Assembly (NCBI GenBank): GCA_016787415.1
Contig: JAEUUT010000291.1
Span: forward strand, 1 to 33,882
Reading direction: 5' to 3'
From: Saprospiraceae bacterium
Lineage (GTDB): Bacteria; Bacteroidota; Bacteroidia; Chitinophagales; Saprospiraceae
Length of the DNA stretch: 33,882 nucleotides
Shown: piece after piece, positions 16,217-23,598 of the stretch
How the letters are laid out: each line of letters opens with the position of its first letter
Numbering within the stretch: the stretch's first letter is position 1
Translations under genes and position numbers: made by a program
The notes under the pieces: model-generated
What the model was told of the DNA's origin: nothing
The model's database searches: none
The model's input: only the letters and a program-made list of their open reading frames with translations

Positions 16217-16783
16217 TTACGGGGTGGGCGATTCGCCCCAGCGGTAGGTGTCGGGGTGCAGGCCTGCCAGATCGAGTACACGATCCGTGACGGTGCGGAC
16301 TACCGACGTGATATCAGATGGTTTGGAATAAAAAGACGGGCTGGCCGGACAAATAATACCGCCTGCTTCTGTTACCGTTTTCATATTGTTGATGTGAATC
16401 AGATTGAGCGGGGTGTCGCGGGTTACCAGAATCAGTTTTCTCCGTTCCTTCAACATGACATCGGCAGCGCGGGTGATGAGGTCGTTGCTGATGCCCGTTG
16501 CGATACGTGCCAGTACACCCATCGAACAAGGACAAACGATCATGGCATCATATCGGGCCGATCCGCTGGCAAACGGTGCAAAAAAATCGTTTTTTTCGTA
16601 AAACAGGAAAGGGTAGGGGCTGAAGTCGGGTGTTCCAAGTTCCAGTTCCCAGTTGATACGGGCATTATCGGACAACACAACGCCTACGGCTTTTGTCTGT
16701 GCCGATAATGTTGTCAGTGTATCCAGCAAAGTTTTAGCGTAAATGGAGCCGGAAGAACCGGTAATGGCAACTACTATTTTCAT
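16217..16783 (-). CDS. ubiX: Flavin prenyltransferase UbiX
   Basis: A 188-residue flavoprotein that transfers a dimethylallyl group to FMN, making the cofactor for UbiD. The ATG at 16783 gives MKIVVAITGSSGSIYAKTLL, the normal UbiX start. An upstream in-frame ATG at 16840 would add 19 residues read from repeat sequence and is rejected. Marks include the Rossmann-like TGSSGS (8-13), CPCSMGVLARIATGISNDLI with the conserved Ser and Asn, RRKLILVTRDTPLNLIHINN and PASPSFYSKP. It is first in the ubiX-ubiD pair. Upstream is a large repeat region shared with the 3' end of the AAA+ gene. Confidence 0.95.
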   Translation of the reverse strand: MKIVVAITGSSGSIYAKTLLDTLTTLSAQTKAVGVVLSDNARINWELELGTPDFSPYPFLFYEKNDFFAPFASGSARYDAMIVCPCSMGVLARIATGISNDLITRAADVMLKERRKLILVTRDTPLNLIHINNMKTVTEAGGIICPASPSFYSKPSDITSVVRTVTDRVLDLAGLHPDTYRWGESPTP

Positions 16784-16790
16784 GGACACG

Positions 16791-17073
16791 GGTAACACGG
16801 ATTGCGCGGATGGGAACAGATTTGGAAACACGGATTGCACGGACAGGACGGATTTTTACAGATTTGATCTGTTTGAAAAATGAGTGATTCAAACAAATAA
16901 CGAACCCTTAAACACGAAAAAATGAAAATGGCTCATTCCAATAGATCAAATCTGTAAAAATCCGTCCTGTCCGTGCAATCCGTGTTTCCAAATCTGTGAA
17001 AATCCGTTCAATTCCGCGCAATCCGTGTTCCCTATCTGTGAAAATCCGTTCAATTCCGCGTAATCCGTGTTTC
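16791..17073. repeat. 55-bp inverted repeat plus 42-43-bp tandem repeats (ATCCGTGT type)
   Basis: Arms 16816-16870 and 16943-16997 are perfect reverse complements over 55 bp with a 72-nt spacer. Right of them, copies starting at 16979, 17022 and 17064 repeat with a period of 43/42 bp up to the stop codon of the AAA+ gene. The units are built of words such as AATCCGTGT, AATCTGTGAAAATCCGT and TTCAATTCCGCG. It fills the whole gap between the AAA+ and ubiX genes, both on the minus strand. Confidence 0.92.
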
Positions 17074-19722
17074 CTATTTACCAAAACCAATGTTTTTCCG
17101 AACAAACAAATTGAGTTTGTCCTTTTCAAAAGTGAATGAAGCCACATCATCAGCAGTGATGGTATGCATGCGTTCATCTTCTTCCGGGCGATTGTGCGCA
17201 ATACGCAGGTTTTGGTTTTTAATGGCTTCCATAACTACCTGACGCACGGCACGAGCATTGCCGAAATATTTATCGCGGAACTGATGCAGGAAACGCAGGT
17301 ATTTGCCCAGGTATTCGCGGGCATCTTCTTCTACGCGGTAGTGCTCTTGCTGGAACATGTAGAGCGCAATTTCAAGCAGTTCTTCCGGCGAATAATCCTC
17401 AAAGCGCAGTATTTTATCAAAACGGCTGTTCAGTCCCGGGTTTGTTTTCAGGAATTGATCCATATTTTCCGGATAACCGGCCACGAAAACAAAAAATTCG
17501 CCGCGATGGTCTTCCATGCGTTTGAGCAGGGTTTGAATGGCTTCATCGCCAAAATCGCCCTGCGAGCCGCGGCCCGAGTTGGTGAGTGCGTAGGCTTCAT
17601 CGATAAACAAAACACCGCCCATGGATTCTTCCACGCGCTCGGTAGTTTTGATAGCCGTCTGGCCCACATAACCTGCCACAAGGCCTTGCCGGTCGGTTTC
17701 GATCATGTGGCCGCGTTCGAGTACGCCGAGGGCTTTGTAAATTTTGGTGAGAATACGCGCTACGGTTGTTTTGCCAGTGCCAGGATTGCCCACAAACACG
17801 GTATGGAGGTAAAAACGTCCCAGCACATCTCGGCCTGAATCGCGGTTGAACCGTACCAGATGTACCAGTTCGCGGATGTCTTTTTTGATATTTTGCATCC
17901 CGATCAGGCTGTCCAGTTCGTGCAAGGCAGCCGTGAGCAATGCTTCGTCGACAGGGATATTCGGCAGCGGACGTTTTTGAGTAATTTTGACTTTCTCTAC
18001 ATCTTCCCGGAGAATAACAGTGAGTGCTTCTGAATGGAGGCTCCGCACTTCCGGGTGGCTCATGAGACGAAGTCCCAGCTGTAGTTTTGCCTTGTCGATG
18101 AGGTCATGTACGAATCGGGCATTTCCAAAAGCGCGGTCGCGGCTTCTGAATGCTTCGGTGATCATTTCATCGACCAGTGTTTTGGCTTCTTTGGCGAGCA
18201 TTACCTCTTTTTCATTGCAGGCATAATCGGCAATCTGGCTGAGTTCCTGCGGGAGGTAATCGGCAAATTCAAAAGTGAGTTTGAAACGGCTGCGCAAACC
18301 GGGGTTGGAATCGAGGAAAGTTTTCATTTCTTTTGGGTAGCCAGCCACAATCACGGCCAGATCGCCGGGGCCATTAGACAATTCCTTGACCAGAATTTCG
18401 ATTACTTCCCGGCCGAAATCCTTGGAATCTTCGGCGCTTCGCGCAAGTGAGTAGGCTTCGTCGATGAACAACACACCGCCGCGGGCCATTTCGATGGCAT
18501 CTTTGACCTTTGGAGCCGTTTGTCCGATGTATTCACCTACCAGGTCGGTACGGTCAACTTCATGAACGTGACCTTTGGTCAGCAAACCCATTTTTTTGTA
18601 CAATCGGCCCATCATTTTGGCTACGGTCGTCTTACCGGTGCCAGGGTTGCCAATAAAAATGGAGTGTACATTGATGCCGTCTTTTTCTACAAAACCTTTT
18701 TCCTTGCGGAGTTGCAGAAACTGAATGTACTGGGCATGTTCGCGCACCCTGGTTTTTATTTCATTCAGGCCGATCAGGGCATTGAGTTTGGACAATACCT
18801 CTTCAAAGTTTTCAGTGTCTTCTTCATCGGGTTGCAGGAAAACCTGCTGTCCTTTGTCGGGTAGAAATACGGCATTGACCCCTTCTTCCCAGTCTACGCT
18901 CACTTCGAAAGGCATGACCGCCATCAATTGGTCCATGAATACGATTTCGGCGGTGTAGCGGTCATTTCTCCAGGAGCCTTTTACATTGCTACCCCAGCCG
19001 GCCGTGATTTTCATGCCGTCGTCGCTTTTTTCCACCTTGTGCAAGCGGACTACCTGTCCTTTCAGTTCGCGGGCGTCGTTGTAAAATTTGATAAACAACT
19101 CGCACTGCCACTGTTTGCTGAGCAGCAGGTTTTTTAGCGTAATTTCGGCATAGATATAGCGGGTTTCATCGCCCAGAAAGCGTTTCATGTACTGGCGCTC
19201 AAACTCCGGAATATCGTCGTAAGGCCCTTCGTACATACGCAGGGAGGTGATCTGACAGTACGGGTTGTCAGTTTTGGTGATGGAGCGGCCTGCTTCTTCG
19301 ATGTAAAAATATTTGGTGCCTACTTTTTCGCCTTCTATCCAGGCTTCCCAGTAATAGGCTCCTTTTTTCCAGAAAACACCTTCCTGTTTGTTGCCCCAGC
19401 CTTCGCGGATATATCCGACGGAGTCGTATTTGCTGACTTTGCGTCGGAAGGGCAACACACAAATTTCCTTTCTTTGTTTTTTGACGGCATAACACCTCAA
19501 TTCAACATTTACCTCCCAGTCTTCAATATCAAAATGTTTGTTGTGAAAAGAGAGTTCTGCATATATGTAGGTTGTTTCCAGCCGATCAAATACCTGACGG
19601 TACTTTTTCTTGTTGTCGGCGAGCCACTCGGTAGATGCATATACCTTTAACTCCCTGAATTTCCATCGTTTGAACTCAGGTTCCTCATTCGTCGGTTGTA
19701 TCTGTTGGGTTCCAAATTGCAT
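17074..19722 (-). CDS. Double AAA+ ATPase (CbbX/SpoVK-like) with duplicated N-terminal beta domains
   Basis: The 882-residue product has two CbbX/SpoVK-type AAA+ modules. The first has Walker A GNPGTGKT at 358-365 and Walker B GVLFIDEA at 416-423, with an arginine-finger-like NPGLRSRF at 473-480. The second has Walker A at 645-652, Walker B at 703-710 and NPGLNSRF near 760. Both lids carry a FGNARFVHD/FGNARAVRQ motif. Residues ~18-145 and ~158-278 appear to be two copies of one unknown beta-rich domain: each has RYIYAE-like then W-x-C/V-E-L strands and a GWG...G.W motif. No signal peptide or membrane segment is seen. Such ATPases remodel or activate proteins; the N-terminal pair may bind the client. 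It has its own promoter and is divergent from the ferredoxin gene. Confidence 0.9.
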   Translation of the reverse strand: MQFGTQQIQPTNEEPEFKRWKFRELKVYASTEWLADNKKKYRQVFDRLETTYIYAELSFHNKHFDIEDWEVNVELRCYAVKKQRKEICVLPFRRKVSKYDSVGYIREGWGNKQEGVFWKKGAYYWEAWIEGEKVGTKYFYIEEAGRSITKTDNPYCQITSLRMYEGPYDDIPEFERQYMKRFLGDETRYIYAEITLKNLLLSKQWQCELFIKFYNDARELKGQVVRLHKVEKSDDGMKITAGWGSNVKGSWRNDRYTAEIVFMDQLMAVMPFEVSVDWEEGVNAVFLPDKGQQVFLQPDEEDTENFEEVLSKLNALIGLNEIKTRVREHAQYIQFLQLRKEKGFVEKDGINVHSIFIGNPGTGKTTVAKMMGRLYKKMGLLTKGHVHEVDRTDLVGEYIGQTAPKVKDAIEMARGGVLFIDEAYSLARSAEDSKDFGREVIEILVKELSNGPGDLAVIVAGYPKEMKTFLDSNPGLRSRFKLTFEFADYLPQELSQIADYACNEKEVMLAKEAKTLVDEMITEAFRSRDRAFGNARFVHDLIDKAKLQLGLRLMSHPEVRSLHSEALTVILREDVEKVKITQKRPLPNIPVDEALLTAALHELDSLIGMQNIKKDIRELVHLVRFNRDSGRDVLGRFYLHTVFVGNPGTGKTTVARILTKIYKALGVLERGHMIETDRQGLVAGYVGQTAIKTTERVEESMGGVLFIDEAYALTNSGRGSQGDFGDEAIQTLLKRMEDHRGEFFVFVAGYPENMDQFLKTNPGLNSRFDKILRFEDYSPEELLEIALYMFQQEHYRVEEDAREYLGKYLRFLHQFRDKYFGNARAVRQVVMEAIKNQNLRIAHNRPEEDERMHTITADDVASFTFEKDKLNLFVRKNIGFGK

Positions 19723-19764
19723 GACAGTAGCGCTGTGAATTTTATTACAGGGGGTCTAAACAGC

Positions 19765-19796
19765 CAAATGTAGGGAGTGTAAACGAATTTTTCAAA
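19765..19796 (-). promoter_or_regulatory. Promoter of the AAA+ ATPase gene
   Basis: On the minus strand TTTG (19796-19793), 20 bp, TACATTTG (19772-19765): a full match to the Bacteroidota pattern. Transcription would begin near 19758, about 36 nt before the ATG. Confidence 0.7.
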
Positions 19797-19834
19797 ACCT
19801 TCTATACATTACCGTGTTTGAACGGGCAAAAAAT

Positions 19835-19842
19835 TACCTTTG
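19835..19842 (+). promoter_or_regulatory. -7 box of the ferredoxin operon
   Basis: TACCTTTG fits TAnnTTTG and ends 21 bp before the ferredoxin ATG, which would leave a leader of about 15 nt. A TTTG at 19817-19820 is only 14 bp upstream, shorter than usual spacing. Confidence 0.5.
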
Positions 19843-19863
19843 CACCCCTCTTGAAGCACGACC

Positions 19864-20205
19864 ATGGCTACCGTTACTTTTCAATTTGAAGATACCAGCA
19901 TCCCGAGCAAAACAGTTTCGGGTAATTTTGTGGACATGTCTATCCTTGAACTGACCGAGGAATATGACGTACACCTCAACCACAACTGTGGCGGCGTTTG
20001 CGCCTGCTCTACCTGCCATTTGTATGTAGAAAAAGGCGATGAATTCCTGGAAGAAATTTCCGACAAGGAAGAAGATTTTATTGATCGCGCCATCAATCCA
20101 CGGCTTGAAAGTCGCCTGGGCTGCCAGTGTGTCATTCTGGAAGAAGATGCGAAAGTAGTGGTCACCATTCCCGACCAACGCAGAATTATCGGCCACGAAC
20201 ATTAA
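19864..20205 (+). CDS. fdx: 2Fe-2S ferredoxin (ISC/adrenodoxin type)
   Basis: A 113-residue soluble ferredoxin. The cluster ligands are the Cys of NCGGVCACSTCH, spaced C-x5-C-x2-C (Cys42, Cys48, Cys51), and the distant Cys in LGCQC (~87). The surrounding HLYVEKG and EEDFIDRAI segments match the adrenodoxin/ISC-ferredoxin group, which passes electrons during Fe-S cluster assembly and to some oxygenases. The next gene encodes IscX, which supports an Fe-S assembly role. It is the first gene of the operon and has a TACCTTTG box just upstream. Other isc/suf genes are not in the window. Confidence 0.94.
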   Translation: MATVTFQFEDTSIPSKTVSGNFVDMSILELTEEYDVHLNHNCGGVCACSTCHLYVEKGDEFLEEISDKEEDFIDRAINPRLESRLGCQCVILEEDAKVVVTIPDQRRIIGHEH

Positions 20206-20229
20206 AAAATATTAGCGAAGCGGTCAACT

Positions 20230-20265
20230 CTACGCACTCTCACCTCTCACCTCTCACCTCTATTC
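20230..20265. repeat. CTCTCAC heptamer array upstream of iscX
   Basis: Three CTCTCAC heptamers with degenerate ends lie 5 bp before the iscX start codon. On the other strand they read AGAGGTG, the unit also found in direct orientation at 21122-21170, 0.9 kb downstream. Confidence 0.75.
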
Positions 20266-20270
20266 CCCGT

Positions 20271-20519
20271 ATGCCTTTTCACGATTTCGACAACATGCCC
20301 ATTCACTGGGCCGATCATGAGGACGTAGCCATGGCATTGTACGAACGTTTTGGCGACGATTTTGATGAAAGCAAAATATACCGGATCCGATTCACCGAAT
20401 TGTTGCAGTGGATTCTGGAAATCCCCAACTTTGAAGGCAAACGGGAAGATTCCAATGAAGGACATCTGGAACAAATCCAGGCAAAATGGGTATACGAATG
20501 GAGAGCGAACAACAAATAG
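20271..20519 (+). CDS. iscX: Fe-S cluster assembly protein IscX
   Basis: An 82-residue acidic protein. The part from PIHWADHEDVAMALYERFGDD onward aligns with IscX/YfhJ: W-x-D then a helix, IYRIRFTELLQWILEI, the NEGHLEQIQAKWVYEW end. IscX is a small regulator that binds IscS and iron and modulates cluster synthesis. ATG 20271 is chosen; an inner ATG at 20295 would give 74 residues, nearer the 66 of E. coli. Longer readings into the heptamer array upstream are unlikely. It follows the ferredoxin gene by 65 bp and its end overlaps the next ORF. Confidence 0.9.
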   Translation: MPFHDFDNMPIHWADHEDVAMALYERFGDDFDESKIYRIRFTELLQWILEIPNFEGKREDSNEGHLEQIQAKWVYEWRANNK

Positions 20520-21121
20520 CAAAACAAAATAACGACCTCCCGGAGGTTGGTATCGATGCCGTTGTTACTTATATCCCGCCGGATGTATTGTCGGCGCCGC
20601 CTGTAGAAATCGAACTGGTACACCTGTTCGACAAACTGCGCGCTGTTAAAGGTTTTGTATTCGATGTGGATGGTGTTTTTACAAATAATACGGTGCTGAT
20701 CACTGAAGAAGGCGATTTGTTGCGTACTATGAATGTGCGCGACGGGCAGGTGGTCAAATGGGCCTTGCAGGCCGGCTATCAGGTCGGCATAATAACAGGA
20801 GGCCGCTCAGAAGGCACCAAAAAACGCCTGACTGCGCTGGGGATTACCGAGTATTACTCCGGCGTAGCCGAAAAACTGCCTGTTTTTCAGGCTTTTCTGG
20901 AAAACACAGGCCTTCTTTCTTCCGACATCTGTTACATGGGAGATGATATTCCCGATATTCCGGTATTGCGAAAAGTAATCGTTTCGGCTTGTCCGGCTGA
21001 TGCTGTGCCGGAAGTGATGGAAATTTGTGATTATATTTCTCCTATACCTGGTGGCCACGGTTGCGTACGCGATATTTTGGAGAAAGTGATGAAGTTGCAA
21101 GGGAAGTGGCCGGAGAAATAG
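20498..21121 (+). CDS. KdsC-like HAD-IIIA phosphatase (3-deoxy-manno-octulosonate-8-P phosphatase family)
   Basis: A 207-residue HAD phosphatase. Motif I is FVFDVDGVFTNN (D56, D58), motif II ITGG (T100), motif III K126 and motif IV YMGDDIPD (148-150). The C-terminal GGHGCVRDILEKVM is typical of KdsC. KdsC removes phosphate from KDO-8-phosphate for lipopolysaccharide synthesis; family members have no cap and form tetramers. An N-terminal extension of about 40 residues precedes the usual start. ATG 20498 is used, with 20486 also possible; either overlaps iscX by 22-34 bp in another frame, suggesting translational coupling. KDO-8-P as substrate is likely but not proven, since no kdsA/kdsB is nearby. 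Confidence 0.88.
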   Translation: MESEQQIAKQNNDLPEVGIDAVVTYIPPDVLSAPPVEIELVHLFDKLRAVKGFVFDVDGVFTNNTVLITEEGDLLRTMNVRDGQVVKWALQAGYQVGIITGGRSEGTKKRLTALGITEYYSGVAEKLPVFQAFLENTGLLSSDICYMGDDIPDIPVLRKVIVSACPADAVPEVMEICDYISPIPGGHGCVRDILEKVMKLQGKWPEK

Positions 21122-21170
21122 AAGTGAGAGGTGAGAAGTGAGAAGTGAGAACCGCGAGGTGAGAGAGAAT
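21122..21170. repeat. AGAAGTG/AGAGGTG heptamer array
   Basis: Seven consecutive 7-bp units, most reading AGAAGTG or AGAGGTG and one degenerate, begin directly after the stop codon of the KdsC-like gene. The same unit is found inverted upstream of iscX. Confidence 0.8.
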
Positions 21171-21219
21171 TTATGTGGGATTATTTTTGAATATCTGAAA
21201 ATTTCGGACTTTGTGCCGC

Positions 21220-22191
21220 ATGAATCAGGTGCTGGCCATTATCCGACTGTTTCGCTTTCCGAATCTGTTCATTGTGTTTCTGACACAATTTATTCCGTAC
21301 TGGTTTATTCTTCGGCCGGCTATCTTAAGAGCAGGCGGAATTCCGGTGCTGGATACAACTACATTCGGATTGATTGCTGCGGCGACGGTAATTACGACCC
21401 TTGCCGGGTATGTTCTCAATGATTATTACGACCGGGAAATTGATGTGATCAACAAACCGGAACGTATTATCTGGGGACGTTACCTGCCGGCGCCGTTTGC
21501 CCTGGTGCTTTATTCCGGGCTCGTTATTCTGGTACACATTCTTGCCTTTGCTATCGATCAGGCGCTGCACCCACCCAGCCACTGGCCATTGTGGGTATTC
21601 CCAGGGGTTTCCTTTATGCTTTTTCTGTATGCCTGGCAATTGAAATGTACGGCCATAATGGGCAATTTCCTGGTATCGCTGCTGTGTGGTATCGTACCTA
21701 TTATCATCCTTTTTCCGGAAGATCGACCGATCTGGATTACGTCGTTTGTACAACCAGAGGCCATGCAAATTGCTGTTAGTTCGGTGTGGATGTACGGTTT
21801 TTTTGCTTTTATGACCAACCTGCTACGCGAACAGGTGAAAGACCTCGAAGATTTCGTAGGTGACTCTCAATGTGGTTGCGCTACGCTGGCCGTCCTGAAA
21901 GGACCTCGTTTTGCGCGTAAACCCGCAGGCTTTACCGGCCTGACAGTGAGTATTCTTATAGGTTTTTTGCTTTTTTTCTGGTACCAGACAAATGCGCCCC
22001 GCTGGCAGATTATTTCGGGCGCCATACTTTTGCTTCTCCCTGCGCTTGTTGCTACTCTCGTAATCTGGAATGCACGTTCCAAACGCGATTACTCCCGCGC
22101 CAGTCTTCTGGTCAAAATTATCATGTTCACCGGATTGTTTTTGTTGCTGCGTTCTTGGCCGGAAGACTTGAACAGCCTTTTGAAGTTATGA
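21220..22191 (+). CDS. UbiA-family prenyltransferase (geranylgeranylglycerol-phosphate geranylgeranyltransferase-like)
   Basis: A 323-residue polytopic membrane protein with about eight or nine hydrophobic segments. The first Asp-rich motif NDYYDREIDVINKPER (67-82) and the second motif LREQVKDLEDF (202-212) are those of the UbiA superfamily. The INKPER extension and the REQVKDLED form resemble the Bacteroidota proteins annotated as geranylgeranylglycerol-phosphate geranylgeranyltransferase. A role in polyprenyl lipid or quinone synthesis is therefore likely, and the substrate is unproven. ATG 21220 is preferred to the TTG at 21211. The last codons and the TGA stop are formed by the first units of the AGTTATG heptamer array that follows. 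It is the last gene of the ferredoxin-iscX-phosphatase group, 98 bp after the phosphatase. Confidence 0.88.
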   Translation: MNQVLAIIRLFRFPNLFIVFLTQFIPYWFILRPAILRAGGIPVLDTTTFGLIAAATVITTLAGYVLNDYYDREIDVINKPERIIWGRYLPAPFALVLYSGLVILVHILAFAIDQALHPPSHWPLWVFPGVSFMLFLYAWQLKCTAIMGNFLVSLLCGIVPIIILFPEDRPIWITSFVQPEAMQIAVSSVWMYGFFAFMTNLLREQVKDLEDFVGDSQCGCATLAVLKGPRFARKPAGFTGLTVSILIGFLLFFWYQTNAPRWQIISGAILLLLPALVATLVIWNARSKRDYSRASLLVKIIMFTGLFLLLRSWPEDLNSLLKL

Positions 22192-22290
22192 GTTATGAGT
22201 TATGAGTTATGAGTGTTCCGTACTTTGCTTTTGGCTTATTCAAAAGAGTGGCCAAAAGCAACGTACGTAACACTCATAACTCATAACTCC
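22184..22290. repeat. AGTTATG heptamer array and imperfect inverted repeat between convergent genes
   Basis: Four AGTTATG units (22184-22211) are followed by AGTGTT. The right side carries the inverted units (AACACTCATAACTCATAACT) ending at the csaA stop codon. Inside, GTAC-TTTGCTTTTGGC faces GCCAAAAGCAACGTAC with single mismatches. The hairpin takes up the entire gap between the two convergent genes. Confidence 0.88.
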
Positions 22291-22632
22291 TCAAGACATT
22301 TTTGCTCCATTCGCCACCTTTCTTTCCGGTTGTAGCAATACCACGCCGCTGCCATGCTCCTGTTCGAGGCCAAGTACCAGTACTTCCGAAAAAAAATTGG
22401 CAATTTGTCTGGGAGGGAAATTGACCACAGCGAGCACCTGTTTCCCCACTAATTCTTCACTGGTGTACAATGTAGTGAGTTGTGCGCTGCTTCGTTTTAA
22501 ACCCAGTTCCGGCCCAAAATCGACCAATAATTGCCAGGCTGGTTTACGGGCTTGCGGAAAGGGCTGCACTTCAACAATGGTACCTACGCGAATGTCTACT
22601 TTCAAAAAGTCGTCGAATGATATTTGACTCAT
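22291..22632 (-). CDS. csaA: CsaA-type tRNA-binding domain protein
   Basis: A 113-residue stand-alone tRNA-binding (EMAP/MetRS-C-like OB-fold) protein. Marks are FLKVDIRVGTIVEVQPFPQARKP condensed at residues 9-31, LLVDFGPELGLKRSSAQLT, VGKQVLAVVNFPPRQIANF and the final VANGAKMS. CsaA was described as a chaperone that helps protein export in Bacillus and binds tRNA-like structures. The dimeric OB-fold is well supported, while the cell role is uncertain. A TATTTTTG sequence (minus strand, 22663-22656) could be its -7 box. It converges on the UbiA-family gene across a heptamer hairpin. Confidence 0.93.
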   Translation of the reverse strand: MSQISFDDFLKVDIRVGTIVEVQPFPQARKPAWQLLVDFGPELGLKRSSAQLTTLYTSEELVGKQVLAVVNFPPRQIANFFSEVLVLGLEQEHGSGVVLLQPERKVANGAKMS

Positions 22633-22700
22633 TGGTTTTGTGTGTGTATGTTAGGCAAAAATAAAAGTGGGCTTAAAATTCACCTGCCTGTCACAATTTT

Positions 22701-22733
22701 TTTGCCGATAAATTGAGCGTAAATCTAAATTTG
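22701..22733 (+). promoter_or_regulatory. Orphan promoter in front of a terminator, no clear gene between
   Basis: TTTG (22701-22704), 21 bp, TAAATTTG (22726-22733), a full match to the Bacteroidota pattern. Expected start near 22740. The first sizeable gene downstream starts only at 22942, and a terminator lies at 22805. Confidence 0.6.
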
Positions 22734-22739
22734 TTAAAA

Positions 22740-22845
22740 TTTTGACGTACAATTGCATGACAATAGTATGACACTTGTCGGAAAATGAAATGAAAACACT
22801 GAAACCCGGATGTCGTTCCCAAAGCATCCGGGTATTTTTTTTTGT
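22740..22845 (+). ncRNA. Candidate small RNA or leader transcript
   Basis: About 105 nt lie between a strong promoter and an intrinsic terminator in the 309-bp gap after csaA. No ORF of usual size fits. The longest start at 22790 (ATGAAAACACTGAAACCC) would read through the terminator for some 21 codons and could be a leader peptide. Either an independent small RNA or an attenuator of the OmpA-like gene downstream is possible. Exact ends are estimates. Confidence 0.4.
22805..22845 (+). terminator. Intrinsic terminator with long T tract
   Basis: CCCGGATG (22805-22812) and CATCCGGG (22825-22832) form an 8-bp stem with a 12-nt loop, followed by TATTTTTTTTTTG. It is a textbook terminator on the plus strand. 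Confidence 0.85.
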
Positions 22846-22941
22846 TTTTTGCTAAAAACCTGAAAATCAATGCCGATAATTGCCCCGGTTTTCAGATTTT
22901 CGGGTCTGAAAATGAACTTGCACTGTGAAAATTAGCAATTT

Positions 22942-23571
22942 ATGAATTCCAAATCTCTTGTATTCATTCTTTTCGCCGTCTGGAGTGCAATTTGCTGGCG
23001 CTGGTACACCTGCTCCATCAAGGGATATTGTAGCAGTGAAACAGCGGCTGCATCGGTAGCCAATAATCGGGGCGATGGTATCGAACCTATGGAAAGCGAT
23101 ACGATTGTAGCAGATTTGACTGTGCCGGAAGAAAAAACGGAATCCAACACCGGCGCGAAAGCGGGCTCGAAAAAACCTGTATCCACGCAACCGGTTTCTG
23201 AATCGCGCATGAACGAAGTACAGATGGAAGAAGTGGAAGATCGTATGGTCATACACTTTCCCTACAATTCTATTCGAAAAGAAGACGATGCTGCCATTGA
23301 TGACTATCTCAATCGTTTGGCTGCGGAACTGAACAGTTCCGGCCAGACCGTTACCATTACCGGGCATACAGACTTTGTAGGCGAGGCAAAAGAAAATGTC
23401 CGTTTTGGTCTCCTGCGCGCCAATAGCATCAAAAATATTCTGGTGAAAAAAGGTGTCAATGGCAAACAGGTCAAAACCCGTTCCTACGGAGAATCGAAAG
23501 CCATCGCTACCAACGACACACCCTGGGGGCGTTATCGCAACCGCCGTGTGGAAATTCGTATCAACAAGTGA
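22942..23571 (+). CDS. OmpA-domain protein with N-terminal membrane segment
   Basis: A 209-residue protein with a hydrophobic N-terminus (residues 4-20; a signal anchor or signal peptide), a charged low-complexity linker (25-85) and a C-terminal OmpA peptidoglycan-binding domain at ~92-209. Domain marks are MVIHFPYNSIRKEDDAAIDDY, TVTITGHTDFVG, RFGLLRANSIKNIL, SYGESKAIATNDT and RYRNRRVEIRI. It likely sits in the periplasm and holds peptidoglycan. It is followed after 27 bp by a membrane protein with a coiled coil and HhH region, probably in one operon. The terminator at 22805 lies upstream and may control entry into the operon. Confidence 0.87.
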   Translation: MNSKSLVFILFAVWSAICWRWYTCSIKGYCSSETAAASVANNRGDGIEPMESDTIVADLTVPEEKTESNTGAKAGSKKPVSTQPVSESRMNEVQMEEVEDRMVIHFPYNSIRKEDDAAIDDYLNRLAAELNSSGQTVTITGHTDFVGEAKENVRFGLLRANSIKNILVKKGVNGKQVKTRSYGESKAIATNDTPWGRYRNRRVEIRINK

Positions 23572-23598
23572 TAATCAACACATAAACCACACCTCATC

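Noticed and set aside
16784..16840. Longer N-terminus for ubiX starting at 16840
   Set aside because: The extra 19 residues are read from repeat DNA; the standard UbiX start is at 16783.
16908..17201. 97-residue ORF with repeated GIERIFTD peptide
   Set aside because: The peptide repeats come from the 42-43-bp DNA tandem repeat; it overlaps the end of the AAA+ gene.
22184..22290. CRISPR-like array
   Set aside because: Units are 7 bp, contiguous and without spacers; no cas genes are present.
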